Shown here piece after piece: positions 1 through 7,093 of a stretch of 9,453 bases of DNA. Position numbers and translations under genes: made by a program. This stretch comes from an uncultured Sphingomonas sp. Its GTDB lineage: Bacteria; Pseudomonadota; Alphaproteobacteria; Sphingomonadales; Sphingomonadaceae. Within the stretch, counting starts at the first letter, position 1; each line of letters begins with the position of its first letter. Where the stretch lies: contig CAMPIY010000052.1 in the NCBI GenBank assembly GCA_946886645.1, forward strand, positions 1 through 9,453, given 5' to 3'. Below the pieces are notes generated by a model, which saw only the letters and a list, made by a program, of their open reading frames with translations, was not told the DNA's origin and did no database searches.

Positions 1-976
1 CGGCCTTGCGATAAAGGCCGTCCAAGGTCGCCTTGCTCTGCGCGATCAGCGCTTCGGTCCAGGGGAGCGGCTGGCGATAGTGCGCCGACAGCAGGGCAAG
101 CCGCAGCGTTTCGCCCCTGTGCTTCTTCAGAAGCTCCTCGGGCGTCACGATATTGCCGAGCGACTTCGACATCTTCTCCGCGCCCATGTCGACGAAGCCG
201 TTGTGAACCCAGTAGCGCGCCAGCGGCAGGCCGCCGTGGGCGCAACGGCTTTGCGCCATTTCATTCTCGTGATGCGGGAAAATGAGGTCCAGCCCGCCGC
301 CGTGAATGTCGATCGTTTTGCCCAGGTGCGCGCGGATCATCGCCGAGCACTCGATGTGCCAGCCCGGCCGCCCGCGTCCCCAGGGACTGTCCCACCCGAC
401 CACATCGTCCGCGCTCGGCTTCCACAATACGAAGTCGGCCGGGTCGCGCTTGTAGGGCGCCACCTCGACGCGGGCGCCGGCGATCATCGCCTCGCGGTCG
501 CGGCGGCTCAGTTCGCCATAGCCGGGGTCGCTCGCCACGCTGAACAGCACATGGCCTTCGGCCTCATAAGCATGGCCCTTGGCAACCAACTCCGCAATCA
601 TCGCGATCATCGGCAGGATTTCCTGCGTCGCATGGGGCGCGATGGTCGGCGGCCGGACGCCCAGCGCGCCCATGTCCTCCAGGTAGAAACGCTCGTAGCG
701 CTCGGTGATCACCGAGACGTCGACGCCTTCCTCGGCCGCTGAGGCGATGATCTTGTCGTCGACGTCGGTGACGTTGCGCGCGTAGACCACCTGCGCCTGG
801 GGATACTCATGCTCCAGCACGCGGCGAAGCAGGTCGAAAATCACGGCCGGGCGGGCGTTGCCGATATGCGCGCGGCCGTAAACGGTGGGACCGCAGACAT
901 ACATTGTGATCCGCTGCGGGTTGAGCGGGACGAACGGCCGCTTCTCCCGCGTCATCGTATCGTGGAGGCGGATCAC
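1..976 (-). CDS. cysS: Cysteine--tRNA ligase (CysRS), C-terminal part cut off by the window edge
   Basis: Class I aminoacyl-tRNA synthetase that activates cysteine with ATP and charges tRNA-Cys in the cytoplasm. Reading the minus strand from 976 gives 325 residues without a stop, out of the roughly 450-480 usual for the family, so the C-terminal anticodon-binding part lies outside the window. Seen directly: CGPTVY at residues 28-33, the HIGH-type signature as HIGN at 37-40, NVTDVDDK at 68-75, GWHIECSAM at 205-213, and KMSKS at 268-272. The four zinc ligands known from E. coli CysRS fall at C28, C210, H235 and E239. The start is GTG at 976-974: it gives the family's usual N-terminus ([14 protein letters not shown]) and overlaps the cvpA stop as GTGA, which suggests translational coupling. 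An in-frame ATG 7 codons later is possible but would remove part of the conserved start. Identification is secure; only the start codon is open. Confidence 0.97.
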   Translation of the reverse strand, partial: MIRLHDTMTREKRPFVPLNPQRITMYVCGPTVYGRAHIGNARPAVIFDLLRRVLEHEYPQAQVVYARNVTDVDDKIIASAAEEGVDVSVITERYERFYLEDMGALGVRPPTIAPHATQEILPMIAMIAELVAKGHAYEAEGHVLFSVASDPGYGELSRRDREAMIAGARVEVAPYKRDPADFVLWKPSADDVVGWDSPWGRGRPGWHIECSAMIRAHLGKTIDIHGGGLDLIFPHHENEMAQSRCAHGGLPLARYWVHNGFVDMGAEKMSKSLGNIVTPEELLKKHRGETLRLALLSAHYRQPLPWTEALIAQSKATLDGLYRKA

Positions 977-1482
977 TTCGCGTTCTCCGGATGACGCCGG
1001 GTTTCGACCCAGTCGACCACAGCGCGGCCCGTGGCATTGAGGAGCGGATAGGTGCGGCTCTCCGTCATCCATTCGGGCCGGTCGGCGTCGCCGCCATAGA
1101 CCATGTCGGTCGCAAGATTGGCGAGCAGGAAGAAGAGCGTCGCGCCCATCAGCCCCTTAAGCAGGCCGAACCCGCCGCCCAGCAGCCGGTCGACCGGCCC
1201 GAGCACCGACCGCCGCGCCTTCCCGCCTACCGCCCGGGCGAACAGCTTCACCGCGATATAGGCGGGGAGGAACAGCAGGGCGAAAGCGACCACGCTCGCC
1301 CCCGCCTCGGTACCGACACTGTCGGCCAGCCGCTCCTGCAACGGCGTGTGAAACAGCTTCAGCGCCGCGATGCCCGCAATCCAGGCCAAAAGCGACAGCA
1401 CCTCATGCGTGAACCCGCGCACGAACCCGATCAGCGCAGCCCCGCCGAGGAGGAGAATGACGAAGATATCGAGCGCGGTCAT
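973..1482 (-). CDS. cvpA: CvpA family inner-membrane protein
   Basis: A 169-residue integral membrane protein of the CvpA family, named for its link to colicin V production in E. coli; the biochemical role is unsettled, with envelope-stress and curli/biofilm phenotypes reported for homologues. Four hydrophobic segments are visible at about residues 4-22, 29-44, 62-83 and 105-126. The family signature between spans 3 and 4 is present as [16 protein letters not shown] (95-110), and the N-terminus [14 protein letters not shown] is typical. The charged C-terminal tail (about 130-169) should be cytoplasmic or periplasmic and soluble. The start ATG at 1482-1480 has no clear Shine-Dalgarno; a small inverted repeat (TAGCG/CGCTA, 1484-1498) lies immediately upstream. 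The stop overlaps the cysS start by four bases. In many proteobacteria cvpA precedes purF; here it precedes cysS. No promoter was recognised. Confidence 0.93.
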   Translation of the reverse strand: MTALDIFVILLLGGAALIGFVRGFTHEVLSLLAWIAGIAALKLFHTPLQERLADSVGTEAGASVVAFALLFLPAYIAVKLFARAVGGKARRSVLGPVDRLLGGGFGLLKGLMGATLFFLLANLATDMVYGGDADRPEWMTESRTYPLLNATGRAVVDWVETRRHPENAK

Positions 1483-1483
1483 A

Positions 1484-1498
1484 TAGCGTGAAGCGCTA
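1484..1498. repeat. Short inverted repeat immediately upstream of cvpA
   Basis: TAGCG (1484-1488) and CGCTA (1494-1498) form a 5-base stem with a 5-base loop, directly before the cvpA start codon on the minus strand where a Shine-Dalgarno would be expected. It is short and may have no function. It includes one copy of the 7-base direct repeat that is also found at 2299-2305. Confidence 0.25.
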
Positions 1499-1587
1499 GC
1501 CGAGGCGGCGGCGCTGGGGAAGTGGGGACAACGGCCTTTCGCGCGGTTCGAAAATCGCTATCGTCACGCCGCAAGCCGGGAGGGGGC

Positions 1588-2301
1588 ATGTTCCAGTCGG
1601 TTCGCCATTGGTGGCACGAAGGATCCGGCGGCCGGCTGGCACGCCTCTTCGCTTTTGAATTCATGGTCGTCGTCGCTGGCGTGCTCACTGCACAGGCACT
1701 CGCCAATTGGGTCAGCGATCGGTCCGAGCGCGGCGCGGTCCGAGCGGAAAACGAGCGAATTCGCTACGAGATTGGAAGGGCACGTCAAAACGCGCGAGTG
1801 TGGATGGCCGCGGCTCCCTGCCTTGAAGGGCGGGTTGAAGGAATAATCCGCAAGGCATCGTCCGAGGAAGGCCTTAACCCGGACGAACTGAAACTCCCGG
1901 AGGTGATCGGATACACGATTGGACCGATATCTCCGGACATCGACCGTGCCTTTCGCAGCCAATATCCGGTCGCCATTGTGGACACTTATGGAAGCACTTC
2001 CTCTGCAAGCACGATGATCGTGGAAATCTATCGCAATGTCCGGCGGGATTGGGACAGGTTTGCGCTGATGGACCCCGATCTCGGGCCGTCTTCGGCGGCA
2101 GATCGGGCAACCGTACGCGACATCGGGGTGCAGATTCGATCGCAACTGCGCCGGCTGCAGGCCCAGGCGCAATCAATCGAACAATCGGCGGCTCGCCTCA
2201 GGATCGATCCGCTCACGTCCGGGGCCGCGGTAGGCAAGGCCGCACCAATCAAGGAGTGCAGCGAAATCTGGCGCACGGGACGCATCTGGCGCGAAAGCTA
2301 G
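1588..2301 (+). CDS. Hypothetical single-span membrane protein, low-GC orphan
   Basis: I do not recognise a named family. With the ATG at 1588, preceded by GGGAGG at 1578-1583, the product has 237 residues; an in-frame start at 1522 would add 22 residues that look like untranslated leader. A short basic N-terminus (VRHWWHEGSGGRLARL) leads into one hydrophobic segment at about 19-42 that contains a glutamate (E24). An arginine/glutamate-rich helical stretch (45-72) and a roughly 160-residue domain rich in helices follow, including a probable coiled coil at 175-205. The only two cysteines, C78 and C224, are both on the side that would be periplasmic if the segment is a signal anchor, so a disulfide is possible. 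The arrangement recalls Bacteroidetes DUF6090-like proteins (one N-terminal span, then about 200 residues), a weak resemblance only. GC is lower than in neighbours: hand counts give about 57% (1741-1800) and 47% (1981-2040), against about 73% at 2701-2760 in radA. It faces radA convergently and shares the CTAG stop tetramer. Confidence 0.75.
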   Translation: MFQSVRHWWHEGSGGRLARLFAFEFMVVVAGVLTAQALANWVSDRSERGAVRAENERIRYEIGRARQNARVWMAAAPCLEGRVEGIIRKASSEEGLNPDELKLPEVIGYTIGPISPDIDRAFRSQYPVAIVDTYGSTSSASTMIVEIYRNVRRDWDRFALMDPDLGPSSAADRATVRDIGVQIRSQLRRLQAQAQSIEQSAARLRIDPLTSGAAVGKAAPIKECSEIWRTGRIWRES

Positions 2302-3665
2302 CGTGTCAAAATCTGGTCGACCAATTCCCGCAGCTTTCCGGAGCTGGACAATCCCATGCCCTTCGGCCCGTCCGTGCCCTTCGGCGCCCAGCCGCGTTCG
2401 AAGCCGAGCTTGGCGGATTCCTTGAGGCGCAGGGCGGCGTGGGCCACCGGCCGCACCTCGCCCGACAATGCGATTTCGCCCATCACCACCGCGTCCTGCG
2501 GAACCGGCCGTTCCGACAAGGCCGACACCAAGGCCGCCGCCACCGCCAGGTCCGCCGCCGGATCGGTCAGCTTATAACCGCCCGCCACGTTCAGATAGAC
2601 TTCCGCCGTCGCAAAGTTGATTCCGCATCGCGCCTCCAGCACCGCCAGGATCATCGCCAGCCGCCCGCTGTCCCAGCCGACCGCCGAGCGTCGAGGCGTC
2701 GCGCCGCTGGCGAGACGCACCACCAGCGCCTGGATTTCGACCAGTACCGGCCGCGTCCCCTCAAGCGCCGGGAACACGCTCGTCCCGCTGACCGGCTCGC
2801 CGCGCTGCGTAAGGAACAGAGCCGACGGGTTGGGCACCTCGGCCAGCCCCGCCCCTTCCATCGCGAACACGCCGATCTCGTCGGTGCCGCCGAAGCGGTT
2901 CTTGGCGGCGCGGAGGATTCGGTACTGGTGGCTGCGCTCGCCTTCGAAGCCGAGCACCGTGTCGACCATATGTTCGAGCACGCGCGGACCGGCGATGGTG
3001 CCATCCTTGGTGACATGGCCGACCAGCACGACCGCGGTGCCGCGTTCCTTGGCGAAGCGGACCAGCTCCTGCGCCGAGGCGCGGACCTGGCTGACCGTGC
3101 CGGGCGCCCCTTCGATTAGATCGCTGTGCATCGTCTGGATGGAATCGATGACCAGCAGCGCGGGCGGCGCGCCCTGCCCCACCGTCGTCAAAATATCGCG
3201 CACCGACGTCGCCGCCGCCAGCCGCACCGGCGCTCCGCCAAGGCCCAGTCGAATGGCACGCAGCCGGACTTGGTCCGCCGCTTCCTCGCCCGAGACGTAG
3301 ACGACCTCGCGGCCCGACGAGGCGAGCTTGGCCGCGACCTGCAGCAACAACGTCGACTTGCCGATCCCCGGATCGCCACCCAGCAGCATCGCCGATCCCG
3401 GCACGATCCCGCCGCCGACCGCCCGGTCGAACTCGGCAATGCCCGTCTGCATCCGGTCCGGCAGCGCAACCGCCGCATCGAGCCCGACCAGCTCGATCGA
3501 GCGCCCGCCTCCCTGAAGATTATGCTTGGCCGCGAAAACGGTGACGTTCGCCGCCGCCTCCTGCACCAGCGTGTTCCATTCGGAGCAATCGGGACATTGC
3601 CCCTGCCATCGCTGGGTTTCCGACCCGCAGGCCTGGCACACATATCGCGTCTTGAGCTTCGCCAT
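2298..3665 (-). CDS. radA: DNA repair protein RadA (Sms)
   Basis: RecA-related ATPase that acts in homologous recombination; bacterial RadA is a DnaB-like hexameric helicase that promotes branch migration and processing of recombination intermediates. The 455 residues are full length for the family. Seen in order: a C4 zinc finger (C10, C13, C24, C27), Walker A GGDPGIGKST with K103 (96-105), Walker B LLVIDS ending at D174-S175, the RadA-specific KNRFG motif (255-259), and a C-terminal Lon-protease-like domain from about 300 to 450 (SAVGWDSGRLAM, LNVAGGYKL, MGEIALSGEVR). Nothing is missing or broken. The start ATG (3665-3663) has no good Shine-Dalgarno, which fits a short leader from the promoter proposed at 3678-3707. 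A LexA-type box lies in that promoter. At its 3' end it shares the CTAG tetramer with the convergent orphan gene, leaving no room for a conventional terminator. Confidence 0.97.
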   Translation of the reverse strand: MAKLKTRYVCQACGSETQRWQGQCPDCSEWNTLVQEAAANVTVFAAKHNLQGGGRSIELVGLDAAVALPDRMQTGIAEFDRAVGGGIVPGSAMLLGGDPGIGKSTLLLQVAAKLASSGREVVYVSGEEAADQVRLRAIRLGLGGAPVRLAAATSVRDILTTVGQGAPPALLVIDSIQTMHSDLIEGAPGTVSQVRASAQELVRFAKERGTAVVLVGHVTKDGTIAGPRVLEHMVDTVLGFEGERSHQYRILRAAKNRFGGTDEIGVFAMEGAGLAEVPNPSALFLTQRGEPVSGTSVFPALEGTRPVLVEIQALVVRLASGATPRRSAVGWDSGRLAMILAVLEARCGINFATAEVYLNVAGGYKLTDPAADLAVAAALVSALSERPVPQDAVVMGEIALSGEVRPVAHAALRLKESAKLGFERGWAPKGTDGPKGMGLSSSGKLRELVDQILTR

Positions 3666-3677
3666 CGTGGTGCGAAG

Positions 3678-3707
3678 CTACCGGAACGAAGCAAGAACGC
3701 AAGTCAA
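3678..3707 (-). promoter_or_regulatory. Candidate radA promoter
   Basis: On the minus strand, TTGACT (3707-3702) matches the -35 consensus well. With an 18-base spacer the -10 would be CGGTAG (3683-3678), a poor match, as is common in high-GC Alphaproteobacteria. Transcription would begin a few bases before the radA start codon, which agrees with the lack of a Shine-Dalgarno. The putative LexA box fills most of the spacer. The -35 is visible; the -10 and start point are inferred. Confidence 0.4.
3684..3698 (-). promoter_or_regulatory. Putative LexA (SOS) operator upstream of radA
   Basis: The plus strand reads GAACGAAGCAAGAAC, which is GTTC-N7-GTTC on the radA strand. This is exactly the direct-repeat LexA box established for several Alphaproteobacteria (for example Rhodobacter, Rhizobium and Caulobacter). 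It lies 18 bases upstream of the radA ATG and between the candidate -35 and -10 elements, a position where a bound repressor would block RNA polymerase. By simple base counting, the eight fixed positions would occur about 0.3 times by chance in this whole window on both strands, and about 0.004 times in the 142-base radA upstream region. Binding by LexA is inferred. Confidence 0.6.
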
Positions 3708-3719
3708 AACCGGCGCATA

Positions 3720-3733
3720 TGCTCGAACGAGCA
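3720..3733. repeat. Perfect inverted repeat in the radA/hydrolase divergent region
   Basis: TGCTCG-AA-CGAGCA has two 6-base arms around two bases. It lies between the divergent radA and hydrolase genes, 13 bases beyond the proposed radA -35 and 74 bases upstream of the hydrolase start. Its size and symmetry would suit a dimeric repressor or activator, but no regulator gene is adjacent and it could be chance. Confidence 0.3.
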
Positions 3734-3807
3734 ATCGGAAGGGACAGGGCGAGCAACGGAGCGCCCCGCAAACCGTTTCCTAGGTTCACCCAAGCAGGAG
3801 AGCGGCC

Positions 3808-4686
3808 ATGCCCTATGCCAAGGCAAAAGACGGAACGATGCTGTACCACAAGGACTGGGGAGAAGGCCGTCCGGTCGTCCTCATCCACGGCTGGCCGCTT
3901 TCCGGCGACACTTTCGATGACCTTGGAATCGCGCTGGCCGAGCGCGGCTTCCGCGCCATCATCCCCGACCGGCGCGGGTTCGGGCGGTCCGACCAGCCCT
4001 GGAACGGGCACGACTATGACACCTATGCCGACGACATTGCGGCGGTCCTCGAACATTGCGGGATCGCCGAGCCGGTCTCGCTGGTCGGCTTTTCCATGGG
4101 CGGCGGTGAGGTTGCTCGCTTTCTGACGAAACAGGGGAAGGACCGGGTTTCGGCGGCGGTGCTGATCAGCTCGATCGTGCCCTACATGCTCCAGACCGAC
4201 GACAATCCAAACGGCGTGCCGCAAGCGATCTTCGACCAGATGACCGACGGAATGAAGAAGGATCGCGCGGGCTTCATGACCAGCTTCGCCAAGGATTTCT
4301 TCGGCCAGGGCTTCATCGACCGGCCGGTGAGCCAGGGCGTCCTCGACGATTTCTGGCGGCAGGCGATGATGGCTGGTCAACGATCCACGCTGGGCGCGGC
4401 GAAGGCCTTTGCCAGCACCGACTTCCGGCCTGACCTCAAGAGCTTCGCCGTCCCAACGCTCGTCATTCACGGGACGGCGGACAAGACCGTACCGATCGAC
4501 GCCACCGGCCGGGTCGTCGCCGATCAGGTGCCGGGCGCAAAGCTGATCGAATATGATGGCAGCGCCCACGGCCTGTTCGCGACGGACAAGGAGCGGCTGA
4601 TCGAGGATGTTTGCGCCTTCCTGGGGGCAAATCTCGGAACCGCCAGCGACAGGCGCAGCGCCATCCCGATGCCGCAGGAAGCCTAA
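3808..4686 (+). CDS. Alpha/beta hydrolase, non-heme chloroperoxidase/arylesterase type
   Basis: A 292-residue alpha/beta-fold hydrolase. It closely resembles cofactor-free (non-heme) haloperoxidases and arylesterases, which share an esterase active site and perhydrolyse organic acids in vitro; the natural substrate cannot be told from sequence. Seen directly: the oxyanion-hole region HGWPLS (27-32), DRRGFGRSDQPWNGHDYDTYADD (54-76, a hallmark of this subgroup), the nucleophile elbow GFSMGGG with S96, the acid D225 in HGTADKTVP, and H254 in GSAHGLF, so the Ser-Asp-His triad is complete. No signal peptide is seen, so it should be cytoplasmic. The tail after about residue 274 is slightly longer than usual for the family (about 275) and looks disordered. 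The start is supported by AGGAG (3796-3800) seven bases before the ATG. The MFS gene follows after about 60 bases and may be co-transcribed. Confidence 0.92.
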   Translation: MPYAKAKDGTMLYHKDWGEGRPVVLIHGWPLSGDTFDDLGIALAERGFRAIIPDRRGFGRSDQPWNGHDYDTYADDIAAVLEHCGIAEPVSLVGFSMGGGEVARFLTKQGKDRVSAAVLISSIVPYMLQTDDNPNGVPQAIFDQMTDGMKKDRAGFMTSFAKDFFGQGFIDRPVSQGVLDDFWRQAMMAGQRSTLGAAKAFASTDFRPDLKSFAVPTLVIHGTADKTVPIDATGRVVADQVPGAKLIEYDGSAHGLFATDKERLIEDVCAFLGANLGTASDRRSAIPMPQEA

Positions 4687-4748
4687 GCGCACCGACCTCC
4701 AGTTAGCATGAGTTGCGCCGCGTCGGCGGCGTCGCTACCGCGCGGGCC

Positions 4749-6026
4749 ATGGCATTCGTCCCCGCGCCGCTAAGAATCCCCGCTTTCCGCGCCTTCTGGG
4801 TCGCCCGCCTCTCCACGACGATGGCCCAGATGGCGATGGTCATCGTCATCGGCTGGCAGGTCTACGACATCGCCCGCGAGACGATGGATATCCGCGAGGC
4901 GGCGTTCCAGCTGGGGTTGATCGGCCTTGTCCAGTTCGTCCCGCTGTTCGTCCTGACCCCGATCAGCGGCTGGGCGGCCGACCGGCTCGACCGGCGATAC
5001 ATCGCCCGCGCCGTCATCCTGCTAGAGATGTTCTGCGCGCTGGTCCTGTTCGGCGCGAACTGGGGCGGGTTCATCAGCCTGCCGATCCTGTTCGGAGTTG
5101 CCGCATTGCTCGGCGTGGCGCGCGCCTTTGCAGGCCCGGCGCTGGGCGCGATGGCGCCCAACCTGGTGCCGAGGGAAATCCTGCCCAACGCCATCGCCTT
5201 GAGCTCCACCGCGTGGCAGGCCGGAGCGATCGTCGGCCCCGCGCTGGGCGGAATCCTCTACGATGTAATGCCCGATCTGCCCTATGCGTTCAGCGCGGCA
5301 CTATTTGGCGTGTCGGCGCTGTGCCTGTTCACCATCCCGCCGCTCAACCGGGCGCCGCTCAAACCGGGCAGCCCCTGGCAACAGATGGTGGATGGATTGT
5401 CCTATGTCCGGCGCAACCGGCTGGTGCTGGGAGCGATCACGCTCGACCTGTTCGCGGTTCTGCTTGGCGGCGTGACGGCGATGCTGCCGCTCTACGCGAG
5501 AGACATTTTGCAGGTGGGCGCAGACGGTCTCGGCCCGCTTCGCGCCGCGCCCGCGGCCGGCGCAACGCTGACCGCGATCATTTTTTCCATCCGGCCGCTC
5601 AAGACCGACGTCGGGGTGAAGATGCTGACCGCCGTGGTCGTCTTCGGGGCCGCGACCGCGGTGTTCGGAATTTCGCGCAACTATTTGCTTTCGATTTCCA
5701 TGCTGGCGCTGCTCGGCGCGGCGGACATGTTCTCGGTCTATATCCGCCAGTCGCTGATCCAGCTTCACACGCCCGACGAGATGCGCGGCCGGGTCGCCGC
5801 CGCATCGACGCTTGCGATTTCGGCCTCGAACGAGCTGGGCGAGACCCGAAGCGGCTTTACGGCGGCGCTGCTCGGGCCGGTCGCGGCAACAGTGGCGGGC
5901 GGCGTGGCGGCAATCGTCGTGACGTTGACCTGGGCGTTCATCTTCCCCGAATTGCGACGGGCGCGCACCTTCGAGCTTGCCGCCGATCCGCCGCCCCAGG
6001 ATGCCGTAATCGCCAGCGGCGTGTGA
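4749..6026 (+). CDS. Major facilitator superfamily transporter, EntS/MFS_3-like exporter
   Basis: A polytopic inner-membrane transporter of 425 residues with hydrophobic segments throughout, consistent with 12 spans. The N-terminal pattern ([20 protein letters not shown]) and the loop 2-3 motif [12 protein letters not shown] (74-85, MFS motif A) place it in the MFS_3 group that includes the enterobactin exporter EntS and many drug or metabolite exporters. The long central cytoplasmic loop ([28 protein letters not shown]) and the second motif-A-like loop near residue 355 ([14 protein letters not shown]) also fit. The substrate cannot be assigned. Start choice is uncertain: ATG 4749 matches homologues best but lacks a Shine-Dalgarno, and an in-frame TTG at 4713 would add 12 residues, also without one. 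It lies 62 bases after the hydrolase and 61 before cysK on the same strand, so a transcript with either is possible. Export of a product of the hydrolase is speculation. Confidence 0.88.
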   Translation: MAFVPAPLRIPAFRAFWVARLSTTMAQMAMVIVIGWQVYDIARETMDIREAAFQLGLIGLVQFVPLFVLTPISGWAADRLDRRYIARAVILLEMFCALVLFGANWGGFISLPILFGVAALLGVARAFAGPALGAMAPNLVPREILPNAIALSSTAWQAGAIVGPALGGILYDVMPDLPYAFSAALFGVSALCLFTIPPLNRAPLKPGSPWQQMVDGLSYVRRNRLVLGAITLDLFAVLLGGVTAMLPLYARDILQVGADGLGPLRAAPAAGATLTAIIFSIRPLKTDVGVKMLTAVVVFGAATAVFGISRNYLLSISMLALLGAADMFSVYIRQSLIQLHTPDEMRGRVAAASTLAISASNELGETRSGFTAALLGPVAATVAGGVAAIVVTLTWAFIFPELRRARTFELAADPPPQDAVIASGV

Positions 6027-6087
6027 TGGCTTGCATGGCGCACCGGATCGCCCATCTACCTGCTTCGACCCGCGAAGGAGACACCGC

Positions 6088-7017
6088 ATGAAGGCCGACA
6101 CCATCCTCGATACGATCGGCAACACGCCGCATATCCGGTTGAACCGCCTGTTCGGCGACCGCGCGGAAGTCTGGGTCAAGTCGGAGCGGTCCAACCCCGG
6201 CGGGTCGATCAAGGACCGCATCGCCTTGTCGATGATCGAGGACGCCGAACGCTCCGGAAAGCTAAAGCCCGGCGGGACGATCATCGAGCCAACCAGCGGC
6301 AACACCGGCATCGGGCTGGCGATGGTCGCCGCGGTCAAGGGCTACAAGCTGATCCTCGTCATGCCCGACAGCATGAGTGTCGAGCGGCGGCGGCTGATGC
6401 TTGCCTATGGCGCGGAATTCGACCTGACCGACCGCACGAAGGGAATGAAGGGGTCGATCGAACGGGCCGAGGAACTGGTCGCCCAGACGCCCAATAGCTG
6501 GATGCCGCAGCAATTCGACAATCCGGCCAATGTCGAGGTCCATGTCCGCACCACCGCGCAGGAGGTGCTGAACGATTTTCGGGACAAGCCGCTCGATGCG
6601 CTGATTACCGGCGTCGGGACCGGCGGGCACATCACTGGCCTGGCCAAGGTCCTCAAGAAGGAATGGCCGGATTTCAAGGTGTTCGCGGTCGAACCGGCGC
6701 TCTCGCCGATTCTGAGCGGAGGACAGGCCGGGCCGCACCCGATCCAGGGCCTCGGCGCCAATTTCGTACCAAGCATCCTCGATACCTCCATTTTGGACGG
6801 GATTATCGATGTCGATGCCGAAGCCGCGCGAGAAATGGCCCGCCGGGCAGCACGGGAAGAGGGAATTTTGGTAGGGATTTCGTCGGGCGCGGCGCTCGCC
6901 GGTGTCGAGATGAAGCTCCCGGAATTGGGAGAAAAGCCCCGAATCCTGACCTTCAACTACGACACGGGCGAGCGCTATCTCTCGGTTCCCGACTTTTTGC
7001 CTCAAGAAGATGCTTAA
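6088..7017 (+). CDS. cysK: Cysteine synthase A (O-acetylserine sulfhydrylase)
   Basis: PLP enzyme that replaces the acetyl group of O-acetyl-L-serine with sulfide to make cysteine, the last step of sulfate assimilation, in the cytoplasm. The 309 residues are full length for fold-type II CysK. Seen: NPGGSIKDR with the PLP-binding lysine K42, the substrate loop PTSGNTG (68-74), the phosphate-binding glycine loop GVGTGG (175-180), VGISSGAA (262-269) with the serine that contacts the pyridine nitrogen, and the C-terminal [10 protein letters not shown] (290-299). Length and the GERYLS ending favour cysteine synthase over cystathionine beta-synthase. The ATG at 6088 is chosen over an in-frame ATG at 6031 because GAAGGAG (6074-6080) sits seven bases before it and the protein begins as homologues do. 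CysM-type specificity cannot be fully excluded. No sulfur-metabolism neighbour is present, and the cysS gene is about 5 kb away on the other strand. Confidence 0.95.
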   Translation: MKADTILDTIGNTPHIRLNRLFGDRAEVWVKSERSNPGGSIKDRIALSMIEDAERSGKLKPGGTIIEPTSGNTGIGLAMVAAVKGYKLILVMPDSMSVERRRLMLAYGAEFDLTDRTKGMKGSIERAEELVAQTPNSWMPQQFDNPANVEVHVRTTAQEVLNDFRDKPLDALITGVGTGGHITGLAKVLKKEWPDFKVFAVEPALSPILSGGQAGPHPIQGLGANFVPSILDTSILDGIIDVDAEAAREMARRAAREEGILVGISSGAALAGVEMKLPELGEKPRILTFNYDTGERYLSVPDFLPQEDA

Positions 7018-7038
7018 GGCGGCGCAAACCCCGTCCGT

Positions 7039-7068
7039 TTGACCCTCCGTTAATCCTTTGGGGTTAAC
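7039..7068 (+). promoter_or_regulatory. Possible promoter for the GGDEF-EAL gene
   Basis: TTGACC (7039-7044) is a good -35 match. With an 18-base spacer the -10 would be GTTAAC (7063-7068), a weak match inside the GGGGTTAACCCC palindrome. If transcription started there, the mRNA would begin within or after the left hairpin arm, so this promoter and the leader hairpin could not both act as drawn. Only the -35 is convincing. Confidence 0.25.
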
Positions 7069-7081
7069 CCCGCTCCAAAGG
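7055..7081 (+). promoter_or_regulatory. Leader hairpin overlapping the Shine-Dalgarno of the GGDEF-EAL gene
   Basis: CCTTTGG (7055-7061) pairs with CCAAAGG (7075-7081) around a 13-base loop. The right arm contains most of AAAGGAG (7077-7083), the best Shine-Dalgarno for the ATG at 7094 (10 bases between). An alternative perfect 12-base palindrome, GGGGTTAACCCC (7060-7071), uses the left arm's end and the loop, so two mutually exclusive folds are possible, one leaving the ribosome site free. No uridine run follows, so it is not a typical intrinsic terminator for cysK. It is far too short for a known cyclic-di-GMP riboswitch. The pairings are seen; regulation is inferred. Confidence 0.35.
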
Positions 7082-7093
7082 AGTGGGGCCAGG

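Larger units (their letters stand above)
1484..2305. repeat. 7-base direct repeats bracketing the orphan gene
   Basis: TAGCGTG occurs at 1484-1490 and again at 2299-2305, bracketing the low-GC gene almost exactly. GCTAGC also occurs just inside the left copy (1495-1500) and across the right copy (2297-2302). This could be a trace of insertion. However, removing one repeat plus the intervening DNA would join radA in frame to the cvpA ATG without a stop codon, so it is not a clean footprint. Seven bases can also match by chance, and the right copy includes radA's stop codon. Confidence 0.25.

Noticed and set aside
80..742. 220-residue plus-strand frame at the left edge
   Set aside because: Antisense to cysS, whose zinc ligands and KMSKS are all in place on the minus strand.
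1522..1587. Longer start for the orphan gene
   Set aside because: The ATG-proximal GGGAGG at 1578-1583 supports ATG 1588, and the extra 22 residues are basic with no match to the membrane-anchor arrangement that follows.
2049..3119. 356-residue open frame on the plus strand opposite radA and overlapping the orphan gene
   Set aside because: Shadow of radA; the product is Arg/His/Gln-rich with no domain, and it also conflicts with the frame of the orphan gene.
3520..4692. 390-residue open frame on the minus strand opposite the hydrolase
   Set aside because: It is antisense to a well-identified gene with a complete catalytic triad, and its translation is Arg/Asp/Ala-rich, low in recognisable motifs, as expected from the complement of a high-GC gene.
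4713..4748. TTG start for the MFS transporter
   Set aside because: No Shine-Dalgarno precedes it and the extra 12 residues do not look like an MFS N-terminus; kept as an alternative only.
5213..6338. Large frames on both strands within and after the MFS gene
   Set aside because: Their translations are Arg/Gly-rich or low complexity and they overlap the membrane-spanning MFS frame, which is clearly the coding one.
973..7017. A cysteine-metabolism cluster formed by cysS and cysK
   Set aside because: They are on opposite strands about 5 kb apart with unrelated genes between them; no shared regulatory element was seen.
7050..7067. Possible CtrA site (two TTAA elements) before the GGDEF-EAL gene
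   Set aside because: The two TTAA tetramers are separated by 10 bases, whereas the established CtrA motif requires 7; only a half-site resemblance remains.
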